From assembly GCA_020638695.1 (NCBI GenBank), contig JACKIB010000004.1:186001-250000 (forward strand): a DNA stretch of 64,000 nt, written 5' to 3'. The notes below the pieces were generated by a model. It did not search any database. It saw nothing but the letters and a program-made list of their open reading frames with translations, and was not told where the DNA came from. Position numbers and translations under genes: made by a program. This DNA is from Planctomycetota bacterium (GTDB taxonomy: Bacteria > Planctomycetota > UBA1135 > UBA2386). Below, piece after piece: positions 51,211 to 59,724 of this stretch (the first letter of the stretch is position 1; the number at the start of each line of letters is the position of its first letter).

Positions 51211-53000
51211 CGCGGGGTCCCCGAGGTGAAGGCGGCGACCGTCGCTTCGAGGGCGCTCAGCCGCGCCTCGAGGTCCCGCTGCGCAGTCCGGCTGTTGTCG
51301 AGTTCGCACCGGAGTTCGCGGTTGGTGGTGGCGAGCCGTTCGAGCCGGCGCTCCTGGTTGCGGAACACGGTGGCCACTTCCCCGCCGCGTTGGCCGACGA
51401 CGACGTTGATGAACGAGTAGATGTCGTTCTCCGAGTCGCTCCACGCGCGGCCGACCAGGTGCTCGAGGTGCTCGACGCCGAGGTTCTCGGGTGCGATCGC
51501 GATCGCGGTCCCGTCTTCCAGTCCGGACGGCACGATGTAGTCGCCGGAGTGCACGCGGCCGCGCACCACCACGGGAACCTGGCCGACGAACGCCGCCTTC
51601 TCGTAGTCCTCCGTGCGTCCGTCCGCAGGCAGATTGCCGAGCACGATCGGCATCCGCGAGATCGTCATGACCTGGTCGGCGCCCTTGGTCTTCAAGCTCA
51701 GCTTGCCCCCGAACACGCCGACGACCTGTCCGATCTGGAACTTGTCCGCCGGATTCAGCTTGGGCAGCCACTCCGCGTAGTCCGCACCCTTCGATCCGTA
51801 GACGACCCCGCCGTCCTTGGCCTTCAGCTTGGCCGACACCTTCAGCGCGGACGTGGCCAAACTCACCGGGTCGAGCTGGATCAGCGAGTCGAGATCGTGC
51901 AGCGACGCCCACGCGAACAGGTCCTCGAACTGCTTGACGTTCGGCAACCGGAACTTCACTTCGAAGCGCGGATTCCAGGTGCCCGACAGCATCAGGCTCG
52001 GCAGCACGCCCGGGTCGAAATCCAACGTGGGGAGCGACCCGGCGTTGAAGCTCAGACTCGGCAGTGCACCCGGGTTGAAACTCAGGCTGGGTAGCGACCC
52101 CTTGTTGAAGTCGATCCCGTTGATGACGCCGATCTTGTTCTTGGTGAACGACAGCGACGGCAGCGACCCGGGCGAGAACGAGGCCGACGGCAGCGCCCCG
52201 TGGTAGAAGGACGCACTCGGCAGCGTTCCGCCCTTGAAGCTCGCCGAAGGTGCTTTTCCGGGATTCAGCACGGGCGTCGGGAGCGTCCCGAAGTCGACGT
52301 CGAACACCATCGGGCTCAGGGTCGTGATGTCCACCGGCGGTGCGACGTAGTCCCCGTTGTTGACGTCGAACCCCTCGATCCGTCCGGTGACGGTGTCCGA
52401 TCCGTCATAGAAGGTGATGAAGTTGTCGTCGCGATTGGTCCGCTTGTGGAGTTTGATCGCGATACCGTTGGCGCTGAACGTCGGGTTGACCGACAGGTCG
52501 TTCTCGAACACCGCCACGTGACCTCGGTACACGCCGGGACCCTTGACGTGCAGCCGCGCCTTGGGCGAGGTGCCGATTCCGACCAGCTCACCGTAGGTGC
52601 TGTCGGAGAGCACACGGAGCCCACGCGTCGACTGCGACAGTGCCGCCGGCAGCACCTTCTGCAGCGGCGTCAGCATCGTGTAGTTGGTGGAGTTGGGCAG
52701 CGCGACGCCGACCTGCAGGTAGCGCGGTCGCGTCGGGTCGCTCCAGGGGTCGGGACCGAAGTCCGCCTCCAGGCTGAAAAGGCCGTCCACTACCGGGACG
52801 TCGGTGAGGAACACCGACTTGCCGACCTGCGTGATGGCGGTGGGGTCGTCGAACAGCGCCAGAGCGAACTTCATCGAGCCGGTGCGCGGGGCCCCGGCTT
52901 GGGTCAGTCGGCCTTGGTAGTGGATCGGGAAGGCGGTTTGCGCGGATGCGACCCCCGCCAGGGTCAGCGCGGCGAATGCGGTGCGAAAGATGCGGCTCAT
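51207..53000 (-). CDS. Exported tail-fibre-like repeat protein with C-terminal coiled coil
   Basis: A 597-residue exported protein (signal peptide ends near ASAQ, residue 21). The N-terminal domain has AFPIHYQGRLTQAGAP and YLQVGVALPN; residues 139-160 (ELVGIGTSPKARLHVKGPG) resemble the hinge before trimeric tail-fibre domains. Residues 238-340 contain nine decapeptide repeats of the pattern GxLPSxSFxx, with one 13-residue interruption. Residues 415-470 include KGADYAEWLPK, a motif common in bacterial tail-fibre-like proteins. The C terminus (about 545-597) is a coiled coil (NQERRLERLATTNRELRCELDN). It is probably a surface or envelope fibre. Confidence 0.75.
   Translation of the reverse strand: MSRIFRTAFAALTLAGVASAQTAFPIHYQGRLTQAGAPRTGSMKFALALFDDPTAITQVGKSVFLTDVPVVDGLFSLEADFGPDPWSDPTRPRYLQVGVALPNSTNYTMLTPLQKVLPAALSQSTRGLRVLSDSTYGELVGIGTSPKARLHVKGPGVYRGHVAVFENDLSVNPTFSANGIAIKLHKRTNRDDNFITFYDGSDTVTGRIEGFDVNNGDYVAPPVDITTLSPMVFDVDFGTLPTPVLNPGKAPSASFKGGTLPSASFYHGALPSASFSPGSLPSLSFTKNKIGVINGIDFNKGSLPSLSFNPGALPSLSFNAGSLPTLDFDPGVLPSLMLSGTWNPRFEVKFRLPNVKQFEDLFAWASLHDLDSLIQLDPVSLATSALKVSAKLKAKDGGVVYGSKGADYAEWLPKLNPADKFQIGQVVGVFGGKLSLKTKGADQVMTISRMPIVLGNLPADGRTEDYEKAAFVGQVPVVVRGRVHSGDYIVPSGLEDGTAIAIAPENLGVEHLEHLVGRAWSDSENDIYSFINVVVGQRGGEVATVFRNQERRLERLATTNRELRCELDNSRTAQRDLEARLSALEATVAAFTSGTPR
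51981..52289 (-). repeat. 30-bp-period coding minisatellite in the fibre-like gene
   Basis: The region encodes nine ten-residue units (GTLPTPVLNP, GKAPSASFKG, GTLPSASFYH, GALPSASFSP, GSLPSLSFTK, then after 13 other residues GSLPSLSFNP, GALPSLSFNA, GSLPTLDFDP, GVLPSLMLSG). At DNA level the period is 30 bp with a shared GGCAGC core. The number of units could change by slippage or recombination. Confidence 0.85.
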
Positions 53001-53192
53001 GCGGGGAAACTCCGGTGGGAACAGGTGTCGTCCGTGGTGGACTCGCCGGCTCATCCGAAATCCCGGGATGTGGCCCGACATCGGATCGGGTCGCGAAGGC
53101 GCTTTTTCTCGGCGGTCGGTCGGCGCCGGGGCTCGGGGGACGCTTGCGCAAGGCACCGGCAGTCGCTTGAATCCGGCACCGACCCCGCCGAC

Positions 53193-53657
53193 ATGATTCG
53201 ACCGACCCGCCACCGTTCCGCTGCGGGGCTGCCCACACCGATGCCGAGGCTCGGGTGGGTTGCCGTGGCCGCGCTGGTGCTGCTGGGCTGGGTCGTTGCC
53301 GCTGGGCAGGGATCCGCGGTGCCGGTCCGCGGCGTCGAGCTGGTGGCGACCGAAGCGGCGGAGCACGGCGACGCTACCTGCGAGTCTGGCGCAGCGGAGC
53401 CGGTCCGGCGCCGCGGTCGTTGCGCGCCCTCGCTTGCCGGGACGGGGCCGGAGCCGCAGCACCGAGGCGGCACGTCCGCGCCCGAGCTGCGCGGTGCCGA
53501 GCCGGAACCGGAGGAAGAGCCCGCGGAGCAGCGCGCGGGTCCGATGCCGTGCCTCGCGGCCTTTGCCCTCGGCTCGGCGGAAGGGACTGCGGAATGCGTG
53601 CACACGGAGCCACGCCGTGCACGGACGTGGCCGCGCGCGCCGCCGGCGCACGGGTGA
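53193..53657 (+). CDS. Hypothetical protein with N-terminal membrane segment
   Basis: A 154-residue frame from ATG 53193 with a hydrophobic segment at about 20-40 (LGWVAVAALVLLGWVVAAG) that could be a signal anchor, followed by a Glu/Pro/Arg-rich low-complexity tail with four Cys. It is divergent from the fibre-like gene (192-bp gap). No family is recognised, the composition is biased and alternative frames are open, so it may not be a gene. It was kept because it has a plausible hydrophobic N terminus and fills an otherwise empty gap before the carbon-uptake operon. Confidence 0.35.
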   Translation: MIRPTRHRSAAGLPTPMPRLGWVAVAALVLLGWVVAAGQGSAVPVRGVELVATEAAEHGDATCESGAAEPVRRRGRCAPSLAGTGPEPQHRGGTSAPELRGAEPEPEEEPAEQRAGPMPCLAAFALGSAEGTAECVHTEPRRARTWPRAPPAHG

Positions 53658-53703
53658 GCCGCTAGGCGCGATCGGACTCGCTCCGGTTGCCGCGCCACGT
53701 GCC

Positions 53704-53723
53704 CCGAAGCCATGAGGCTTCGG
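53704..53723 (+). terminator. Perfect 8-bp hairpin ahead of the SulP gene
   Basis: CCGAAGCC and GGCTTCGG enclose the loop ATGA. The hairpin is 46 bp after the upstream hypothetical gene and 93 bp before the SulP start. There is no T-run directly after it, so it may be a rho-independent-like terminator in a GC-rich genome or a leader structure of the carbon operon. Confidence 0.35.
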
Positions 53724-53816
53724 TGTCGGGCTGCTTGCCGTTCTGGCTGGAGCCCGTCTCGATCCCGTGTCCTTGCTCCACTCCCGCCGTGCGGCCCGAC
53801 GCTGGCCGCTCCTCCG

Positions 53817-55427
53817 ATGTCGACTCCCTCCTCGTCCACTCCTGCCGGCGCACCGCGCGCCGGGTTCTCGGTCGCCGATCTCCGCGCCGGGTTCATGGTG
53901 TTCTTGATCGCTCTACCGCTGTGCCTGGGTATTGCCATGGCGAGCGGCTTCCCTCCGGTCGCCGGTGTGATGACCGCGATCGTCGGCGGTGTGTTGGTGT
54001 CCCCGATCGGCAGCGCCCGCCTGACCATCAAGGGCCCCGCCGCGGGGTTGATCGCGATCGCCATCGCCGCGGTGCTCGAACTCGGGCACGGCGACATGAA
54101 CCTCGGCTACCACCGCACGCTGGCGGTCGGCGTGATGGCCGCGGCGATTCAGATCCTGTTCGCCCTGTTCCGCATGGCGACCATCGGCATCGCCATGTCA
54201 CCGTCGGTGGTGCACGGCATGCTGGCGGCGATCGGCGTGATCATCATCTCCAAACAGGCGCACACGGTGCTCGGCGTCGCCCCGGCGAGCAAGGCGCCGC
54301 TGGAGCTCCTGGGCGAGCTGCCGCACAGCATCGCGCACGCCAACCCGGAAATCCTGGTGCTCGGCATCGCCTCGCTGGTGATCCTGTTCTGTTGGCCGCT
54401 GCTGAAGATGCGCTGGGCGAAGGCGATCCCCGCACCGTTGGTGGTGCTGGGGCTCGCGGTGCCGATGGGTCTCGTGTTCGATCTGCCGCACGCCCACGAC
54501 TACGATTTCCTGGCCGGCCACTACCACGTCGGTCCGGAGTACCTGGTCACCCTGCCGGGCTCGCTGCTCGACGCGGTAGCCTTCCCGACCTTCGATGTGG
54601 CGTTCACCGGTGCGTCGCTCAAGTATGTCGCGATGTTCGCCCTGGTCGGCACCATCGAGTCGACCCTCAGCGTGATCGCGGTCGATTCGATCGACCCGCA
54701 CAAGCGCACCTCGCCGCTCAATCGCGACTTGTTCGCCGCCGGGGTCGGCAACCTGGTTTGCGCCTCGCTCGGCGGGTTGCCGATGATCTCGGAGATCGTG
54801 CGCAGCAAGGCGAACATCGATGCCGGGGCGCAATCGAGCTGGGCGAACTTCTACCACGGACTGCTGCTGCTGGTGTTCGTCGCCGCCGCGCCGTGGTTGC
54901 TGCACATGATTCCGCTCGCCGCGCTCGGGGCGATGCTGGTGTACACCGGCACCCGGCTCGCCTCGCCCAAGGAGTTCCAGCACGCGTTCCACGTCGGCCC
55001 CGACCAGCTGTTGCTGTTCACCACCACGCTGATCGTCACGCTGGCGACCGACCTGTTGGTGGGGGTGGGGGCCGGGCTGGCGCTGAAGGTCCTGCTGCAC
55101 TTCGGCCGCGGGGCGCGGTTCAGCACGTTGTTCCGAGCCAGAGTGGAGGAGCAGCGGGAGGGCAGCACGCTGCGGTTGAAGATCCAAGGTTCGGCGGCGT
55201 TCACCAGCCTGCTGGCGGTGCGCCGCAGCCTCGGTCGGGTCGATTCTTCGATCCGCGAGGTCGTCATCGACCTCAGTGACGTGGTGGTGGTCGATCACAC
55301 TTTCATGACCCGCGTGCACGGGCTCGCCGAGCAGCTCCCTGACGCGACGCTCGAATTGGTCGGCATCGACGACATGCACACCGCGTCGCAGCACCCGCAC
55401 GCCGCGCGTCGGCGGAGGGTTTCGTGA
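53817..55427 (+). CDS. SulP/SLC26-family anion transporter with STAS-like tail (bicarbonate-type candidate)
   Basis: A 536-residue inner-membrane transporter from ATG 53817; a longer frame upstream is Arg/Cys-rich and rejected. About 12-14 membrane segments include RAGFMVFLIALPLCLGIAMASG and the SulP signature TIKGPAAGLIAIA. The tail (about 440-536) is a STAS-like domain, DLSDVVVVDHTFMTRVHGLAEQL, ending in HTASQHPHAARRR, a form I associate with SulP proteins next to carbonic anhydrase or DabA genes. It overlaps the DabA start (GTGA), so bicarbonate or a related anion is a likely substrate; sulfate is the alternative. Confidence 0.85.
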   Translation: MSTPSSSTPAGAPRAGFSVADLRAGFMVFLIALPLCLGIAMASGFPPVAGVMTAIVGGVLVSPIGSARLTIKGPAAGLIAIAIAAVLELGHGDMNLGYHRTLAVGVMAAAIQILFALFRMATIGIAMSPSVVHGMLAAIGVIIISKQAHTVLGVAPASKAPLELLGELPHSIAHANPEILVLGIASLVILFCWPLLKMRWAKAIPAPLVVLGLAVPMGLVFDLPHAHDYDFLAGHYHVGPEYLVTLPGSLLDAVAFPTFDVAFTGASLKYVAMFALVGTIESTLSVIAVDSIDPHKRTSPLNRDLFAAGVGNLVCASLGGLPMISEIVRSKANIDAGAQSSWANFYHGLLLLVFVAAAPWLLHMIPLAALGAMLVYTGTRLASPKEFQHAFHVGPDQLLLFTTTLIVTLATDLLVGVGAGLALKVLLHFGRGARFSTLFRARVEEQREGSTLRLKIQGSAAFTSLLAVRRSLGRVDSSIREVVIDLSDVVVVDHTFMTRVHGLAEQLPDATLELVGIDDMHTASQHPHAARRRRVS

Positions 55428-58378
55428 GCCACGGCGTCGGGTCCGACCGGCCCGTCACGACACTCGAAGAGATCGTCGACGAAGTGGCGCACCTGCTGCC
55501 CGAGCAGGCGCCGCTGCACACGTTCGTCCATCACAACACCCTGCACGCGTTCGAACACCTACCGTTCGACCGAGCGGTGGTGGAGGCGGCGCAGCTGTTC
55601 GGTACCCGGGCGTTCCAGACCGAGGCGGCGTTCGCCGAGCACCAGCGGTGCAGCCGGATTCTCCCCGGCGACATCGCTGCCGTGGCGAGCCAGGAGGTCG
55701 AACGCCGGAGCGGCGGCAATGCACCGATCGTCGATCGCTTCACGCCGCGCGACTACATCGACCTGCGTCTGCGTCACTTGTTCGAGATCCCGCGCGGTGC
55801 GGCACTCGCTTGGCAGCTGCAGGAGACCGATCTGCTGCACGCCTTCCATCCCGGCGTCGACGTGTTCCGCCGTCGCGAGCTGAGCTTCCGCGCCGACCGG
55901 ATGTTCGGTGGGCACCCGACGGGGCAGCGCGTGCATTGCATGCTGTCCGCGCTGTGGAAGGCGCTGGCCGAGGCGGCCGGCGCGAACGCACTCGAGCCGC
56001 GCGCCACGGTGCGCCGCCGTGACCAGTTGGTCGCCTGCGGGGCGGACGACGTCGACCAGCGCGTGCACCCGGTGCTGATCCGGTTGTGTGCGGCGTTCCT
56101 CGACCAGGGCGTTTCGAGTTGGGGCATGCCGTTCCGCGAGCAGGGCTTCCTGACCGCGGTGCGCCGGCTCTACGGGCTGCCGGTTCCGGCGCCGGATGCC
56201 TGGCAGCGCGACTTGGCGCACGAGTTGCGCACGCAGGAGCGTGAAGGGCGCAGCGCGGTCGAGACCTGCCGCAGTGCTCTGGCATTGCTCGGAGTCGGAC
56301 CCGAGCAGTGGCACACCTACATCCGTGCCACTCTGCTTTGTTTGCGCGGTTGGGCGGGGATGATGCGGCAGTTCGAACTGCGTCCGGATCGAGCGCCGGT
56401 AGAACCGCGTCCGGCCCGGCTCCTCGACTACTTGGCGGTGCAGCTCACGTTCGACGCGGTGGCTGCCCGTGCCGCGCTGCGCGAGCGGTTCGGCGCCGAC
56501 GCGACCTGGGATCGGCTCGCGCCCGCATCCTTCGGGGATCCGGCCCGGCCCGATCTCGAACCGGTGTACGAGGCGTTCGTCATGGCGCAGATCGCGCACG
56601 TCGACATCGAGGCGTTCCTCCGCCCGGAGGTCGCGGCGCGATGGTTGGAGGAGGCTCGGGCGGTCGATGCGACGACCCGTTGCCGGCTGCTGCATGCGGC
56701 CTATGAGCGGCGACTGCGCATCGCTGTGCTCGACGGGTTGGCTGCGCACTGTCGTGATCCGCTACCGGCGCCACCCGAGCCGCGGCTGCAGGCGATCTTC
56801 TGCATCGACGAACGCGAGTGTTCCACCCGGCGCCACTTCGAGGAGACCATGCCGGCGGTCGAGACCTTCGGTTTCGCCGGCTTCTTCGGTGTGGCGATGG
56901 CCTGGCAGGGCCTCGGCGAGCTGCGACCACGGCCGCTTTGTCCGGTCAACGTCACGCCGGGCCACTACGTCACCGAGCGGGCGCTCAACCCCAGCGAGGA
57001 ACAGGTGTGGCGCAACGCGCGTCGGCGGCTGGGGCTCACCACCCAAGCGCTGATGCAGGGCAGTCGGACGCTGACCCGTGGCGGGCTCGTGTCGACATTC
57101 CTCGGGCTCTGGTCGGTGGTGCCGATGGTCGGCCGGTGCTTGGCACCGCGCCTTGCGGAGTGGCTCCTGCACGGTGTCGCCGAGGGCTCGATCGCCGAGC
57201 CGATCACGCGGTTGGTGCTCGAGCGGGAGGGTGATGCCAAGGATGCCGAGGGGCGGTTCATCGGCTACGCGGTTTCCGAGATGGCCGAGGTGGTCGAGAA
57301 CCTGCTGCGTACGATCGGGCTGACCGACGGCTTCTGCGAGCTGGTGCTGGTGGTCGGCCACGGCTCGTCGAGCCTCAACAACCCACACGAGTCGGCGCAC
57401 GACTGCGGCGCGACTGGTGGAGGTCGCGGCGGACCGAACGCGCGCGCGTTCGCGGCGATGGCCAACCACCCGGCGGTCCGCGACATGCTCGCGCAGCGGG
57501 GCATCGTGGTCCCGCCGGAGACCTGGTTCGTCGGTTGTTACCACAACACGTGCGACGACGACATGACGTGGTACGACGAGGACGTGATGCCGGAAGCCCG
57601 GCAGCGTGCCTTCGCCGAGGCCCGCGAAGCGCTGGAGGCAGCGTGCCTGCTGGAGTCGCACGAGCGCTGTCGTCGGTTCGAGTCCGCGCCGCACGGCAGC
57701 GACGCACCGGCAGCGCTGCGGCACGTAAAGGGGCGGGCCGTCGACTTGGCGCAGCCGCGGCCCGAATACGGCCACGCGACCAACGCCTACGCGATCGTCG
57801 GGCGGCGCACGCGCACCCGGAACTTGTTCCTCGACCGCCGGGCGTTCCTGGTCTCCTACGATCCGACCACGGATGCCGACGGTTCGGTGCTGACCCGCCT
57901 GCTGGGCGCGGTGGTGCCGGTCGGTGCGGGAATCAACCTGGAGTACTACTTCAGCTTCGTCGACCCGGTCGGCTACGGCTGCGGCACCAAGCTGCCGCAC
58001 AACATCACCGGGCTGATCGGGGTGATGGACGGGCACGCTTCCGATCTGCGCACCGGTTTGCCGTGGCAGATGGTGGAGATCCACGAACCGGTGCGGTTGT
58101 TGGCGATCGTCGAGACCGAGCCGGAGCGGTTGGCGCGGATCCTCGACCAGCAGCCGGGGATGAAGGCGTTCGTCGACAACGGCTGGATCCAGCTGGTGGC
58201 GTGGAGTCCGACCGACGATCGGCTGTGGGAGTACTCCGCGGGTGCGTTCCATGACTACCAGCCGGAGTCGCGACTGCTGCCGGTGGTGGCCAGTTCGGCG
58301 ACCTTCTACCGCACCGAGCGCGGGCACCTCGGGCTGGCGCGCGTGCTGCCCGGGTACAGCGACGGAGGGAACGCCTGA
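55424..58378 (+). CDS. dabA: DabA-like zinc protein of a DAB inorganic-carbon uptake complex (DUF2309)
   Basis: A 984-residue protein of family DUF2309/DabA. In the characterised DAB system DabA acts like a one-way carbonic anhydrase driven by the ion gradient used by the membrane subunit DabB. The beta-carbonic-anhydrase-like zinc site is intact: Cys460 and Asp462 in IFCIDERE, His646 in VVGHGSSSLNNPHESAHD and Cys661 in DCGATGGG; the His-Cys spacing of 15 equals that of Halothiobacillus DabA (His524, Cys539). The end region LEYYFSFVDPVGYGCGTKLPHN is also conserved. It is soluble or membrane-associated on the inside. The gene overlaps SulP (4 bp) and touches the next gene (TGATG). Confidence 0.92.
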   Translation: MSHGVGSDRPVTTLEEIVDEVAHLLPEQAPLHTFVHHNTLHAFEHLPFDRAVVEAAQLFGTRAFQTEAAFAEHQRCSRILPGDIAAVASQEVERRSGGNAPIVDRFTPRDYIDLRLRHLFEIPRGAALAWQLQETDLLHAFHPGVDVFRRRELSFRADRMFGGHPTGQRVHCMLSALWKALAEAAGANALEPRATVRRRDQLVACGADDVDQRVHPVLIRLCAAFLDQGVSSWGMPFREQGFLTAVRRLYGLPVPAPDAWQRDLAHELRTQEREGRSAVETCRSALALLGVGPEQWHTYIRATLLCLRGWAGMMRQFELRPDRAPVEPRPARLLDYLAVQLTFDAVAARAALRERFGADATWDRLAPASFGDPARPDLEPVYEAFVMAQIAHVDIEAFLRPEVAARWLEEARAVDATTRCRLLHAAYERRLRIAVLDGLAAHCRDPLPAPPEPRLQAIFCIDERECSTRRHFEETMPAVETFGFAGFFGVAMAWQGLGELRPRPLCPVNVTPGHYVTERALNPSEEQVWRNARRRLGLTTQALMQGSRTLTRGGLVSTFLGLWSVVPMVGRCLAPRLAEWLLHGVAEGSIAEPITRLVLEREGDAKDAEGRFIGYAVSEMAEVVENLLRTIGLTDGFCELVLVVGHGSSSLNNPHESAHDCGATGGGRGGPNARAFAAMANHPAVRDMLAQRGIVVPPETWFVGCYHNTCDDDMTWYDEDVMPEARQRAFAEAREALEAACLLESHERCRRFESAPHGSDAPAALRHVKGRAVDLAQPRPEYGHATNAYAIVGRRTRTRNLFLDRRAFLVSYDPTTDADGSVLTRLLGAVVPVGAGINLEYYFSFVDPVGYGCGTKLPHNITGLIGVMDGHASDLRTGLPWQMVEIHEPVRLLAIVETEPERLARILDQQPGMKAFVDNGWIQLVAWSPTDDRLWEYSAGAFHDYQPESRLLPVVASSATFYRTERGHLGLARVLPGYSDGGNA

Positions 58379-59724
58379 TGGGCTGGTTGGAGTTCGTGCT
58401 GACGTGCGTCGTGGCGTTGCCGCTGGTCGCCTGCCTGCTGCTCGCCGTGCCGGCCTGGTTCGGCGTGCGATTCGGGGAACGGGTGATCAGTGCGATGGTC
58501 GGGGTGGCGTTCGGCGGCGCCGCCGCGGCCGCACTGGCCGCCCTGGCCGGCATGCTGGGTTCGGGTCGGGACTCGCTCGAGGTGACGCTCGGTCGCTGGG
58601 TGGTGGTCGGGGACTACACGTTCGAGTGGCGTCTGCTCGCCGATCACCTGTCGGTCCCGTTCGCGCTGTTCGCCGCGGTGCTGGTCGGGTTGATCGGCGT
58701 GTTCTCGCGCCGCTACCTGCACCGCGAACGCGGGTTCTTCCGCTTCTACCTCTTGCTGGCGCTGTTCGGCGCAGGGGTCGAGATCGTGGTGCTGGCCGGC
58801 GCGCTGGACCAGGTGTTCTTCGGCTGGGAACTGGTCGGTCTGACCTCGGCGTTGTTGATCGCGTTCTTCCACGAGCGCGCCAAGCCGGTCGAGCACGGCT
58901 TGCGCGCGTTCATCACCTACCGGGTGTGCGACGTGGGCCTGCTGAGTGCGATCGTGTGGTTGCACCACCGCGTCGGCAGCTCCAGGTTCGTGCCCGACGG
59001 CGGCCCGTGGGCGGGGTTGGTCGCGCCGAGCGACACGGCGAGCGTGGTCGCGGTGGGTCTGCTGTTGCTGTGGGCCTCGATGGGCAAGTCGGCGCAGGTG
59101 CCGCTCGGCGGTTGGTTGCCGCGAGCGATGGAAGGACCCACCCCGTCCAGCGCGATCTTCTACGGGTCGATCTCGGTGCACCTCGGTCCGTACCTGCTGC
59201 TGCGCGCCAGCCCGATCCTGCAGGGCAGCCCGGGTGTGGCCTGGGCGGTGGTCGGGGTCGGCGCCCTGACCGCGGCGCACGGCTCGTTCGTCGGTCGGGT
59301 GCAGACCGACATCAAGTCGTTGCTCGCCTACGCATCGATGACCCAGGTGGGGCTGATCCTGGTGGAGATCGGCTTCGGGCTCCACTACGTGCCGCTGATC
59401 CACATCTGCGGGCACGCCACGATCCGCAGCTTGGAGATCCTGCGTTCACCGAGCCTGCTGCACGACCACCACCACCTGGAGCAGGCCGTGGGGCGACAGG
59501 TGCCCCGCACGCCGTTCCACATCGAACGGTTGGTACCGAACGCGTTCCGCCCGTGGATGTACCGCCACGCGTTGGAACGCGGTTACTTCGACTCGCTGCT
59601 GCGGCTGGTGGTCCATGGGTTCATGCGGGTGATGCGCGGTGTCGATCGGATCGATCGCTGGTGGACCGGCAAGGTCGTGGGAGAGCCGATGCGCATCGAT
59701 GCCGGTGAGGAGCAACGCCGATGA
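58378..59724 (+). CDS. dabB: NuoL/MrpA-like membrane subunit, first DabB-type protein
   Basis: A 448-residue polytopic protein with about 12 membrane segments, related to NuoL/MrpA. The conserved Glu of the proton-path helix is in VFFGWELVGLTSALLIAFF, and the Lys in SMGKSAQVPLGGWLPRAMEGPTP; the HGSFVGRVQTDIKSLLAYASMTQ segment is also typical. It starts at the last base of DabA (TGATG) and overlaps the next gene by 4 bp. It is shorter than the roughly 550-residue single DabB of known systems; a histidine cluster (HDHHHLEQ) and a charged C-terminal tail follow the last helices. It would supply the ion gradient coupling for DabA. Confidence 0.85.
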   Translation: MGWLEFVLTCVVALPLVACLLLAVPAWFGVRFGERVISAMVGVAFGGAAAAALAALAGMLGSGRDSLEVTLGRWVVVGDYTFEWRLLADHLSVPFALFAAVLVGLIGVFSRRYLHRERGFFRFYLLLALFGAGVEIVVLAGALDQVFFGWELVGLTSALLIAFFHERAKPVEHGLRAFITYRVCDVGLLSAIVWLHHRVGSSRFVPDGGPWAGLVAPSDTASVVAVGLLLLWASMGKSAQVPLGGWLPRAMEGPTPSSAIFYGSISVHLGPYLLLRASPILQGSPGVAWAVVGVGALTAAHGSFVGRVQTDIKSLLAYASMTQVGLILVEIGFGLHYVPLIHICGHATIRSLEILRSPSLLHDHHHLEQAVGRQVPRTPFHIERLVPNAFRPWMYRHALERGYFDSLLRLVVHGFMRVMRGVDRIDRWWTGKVVGEPMRIDAGEEQRR

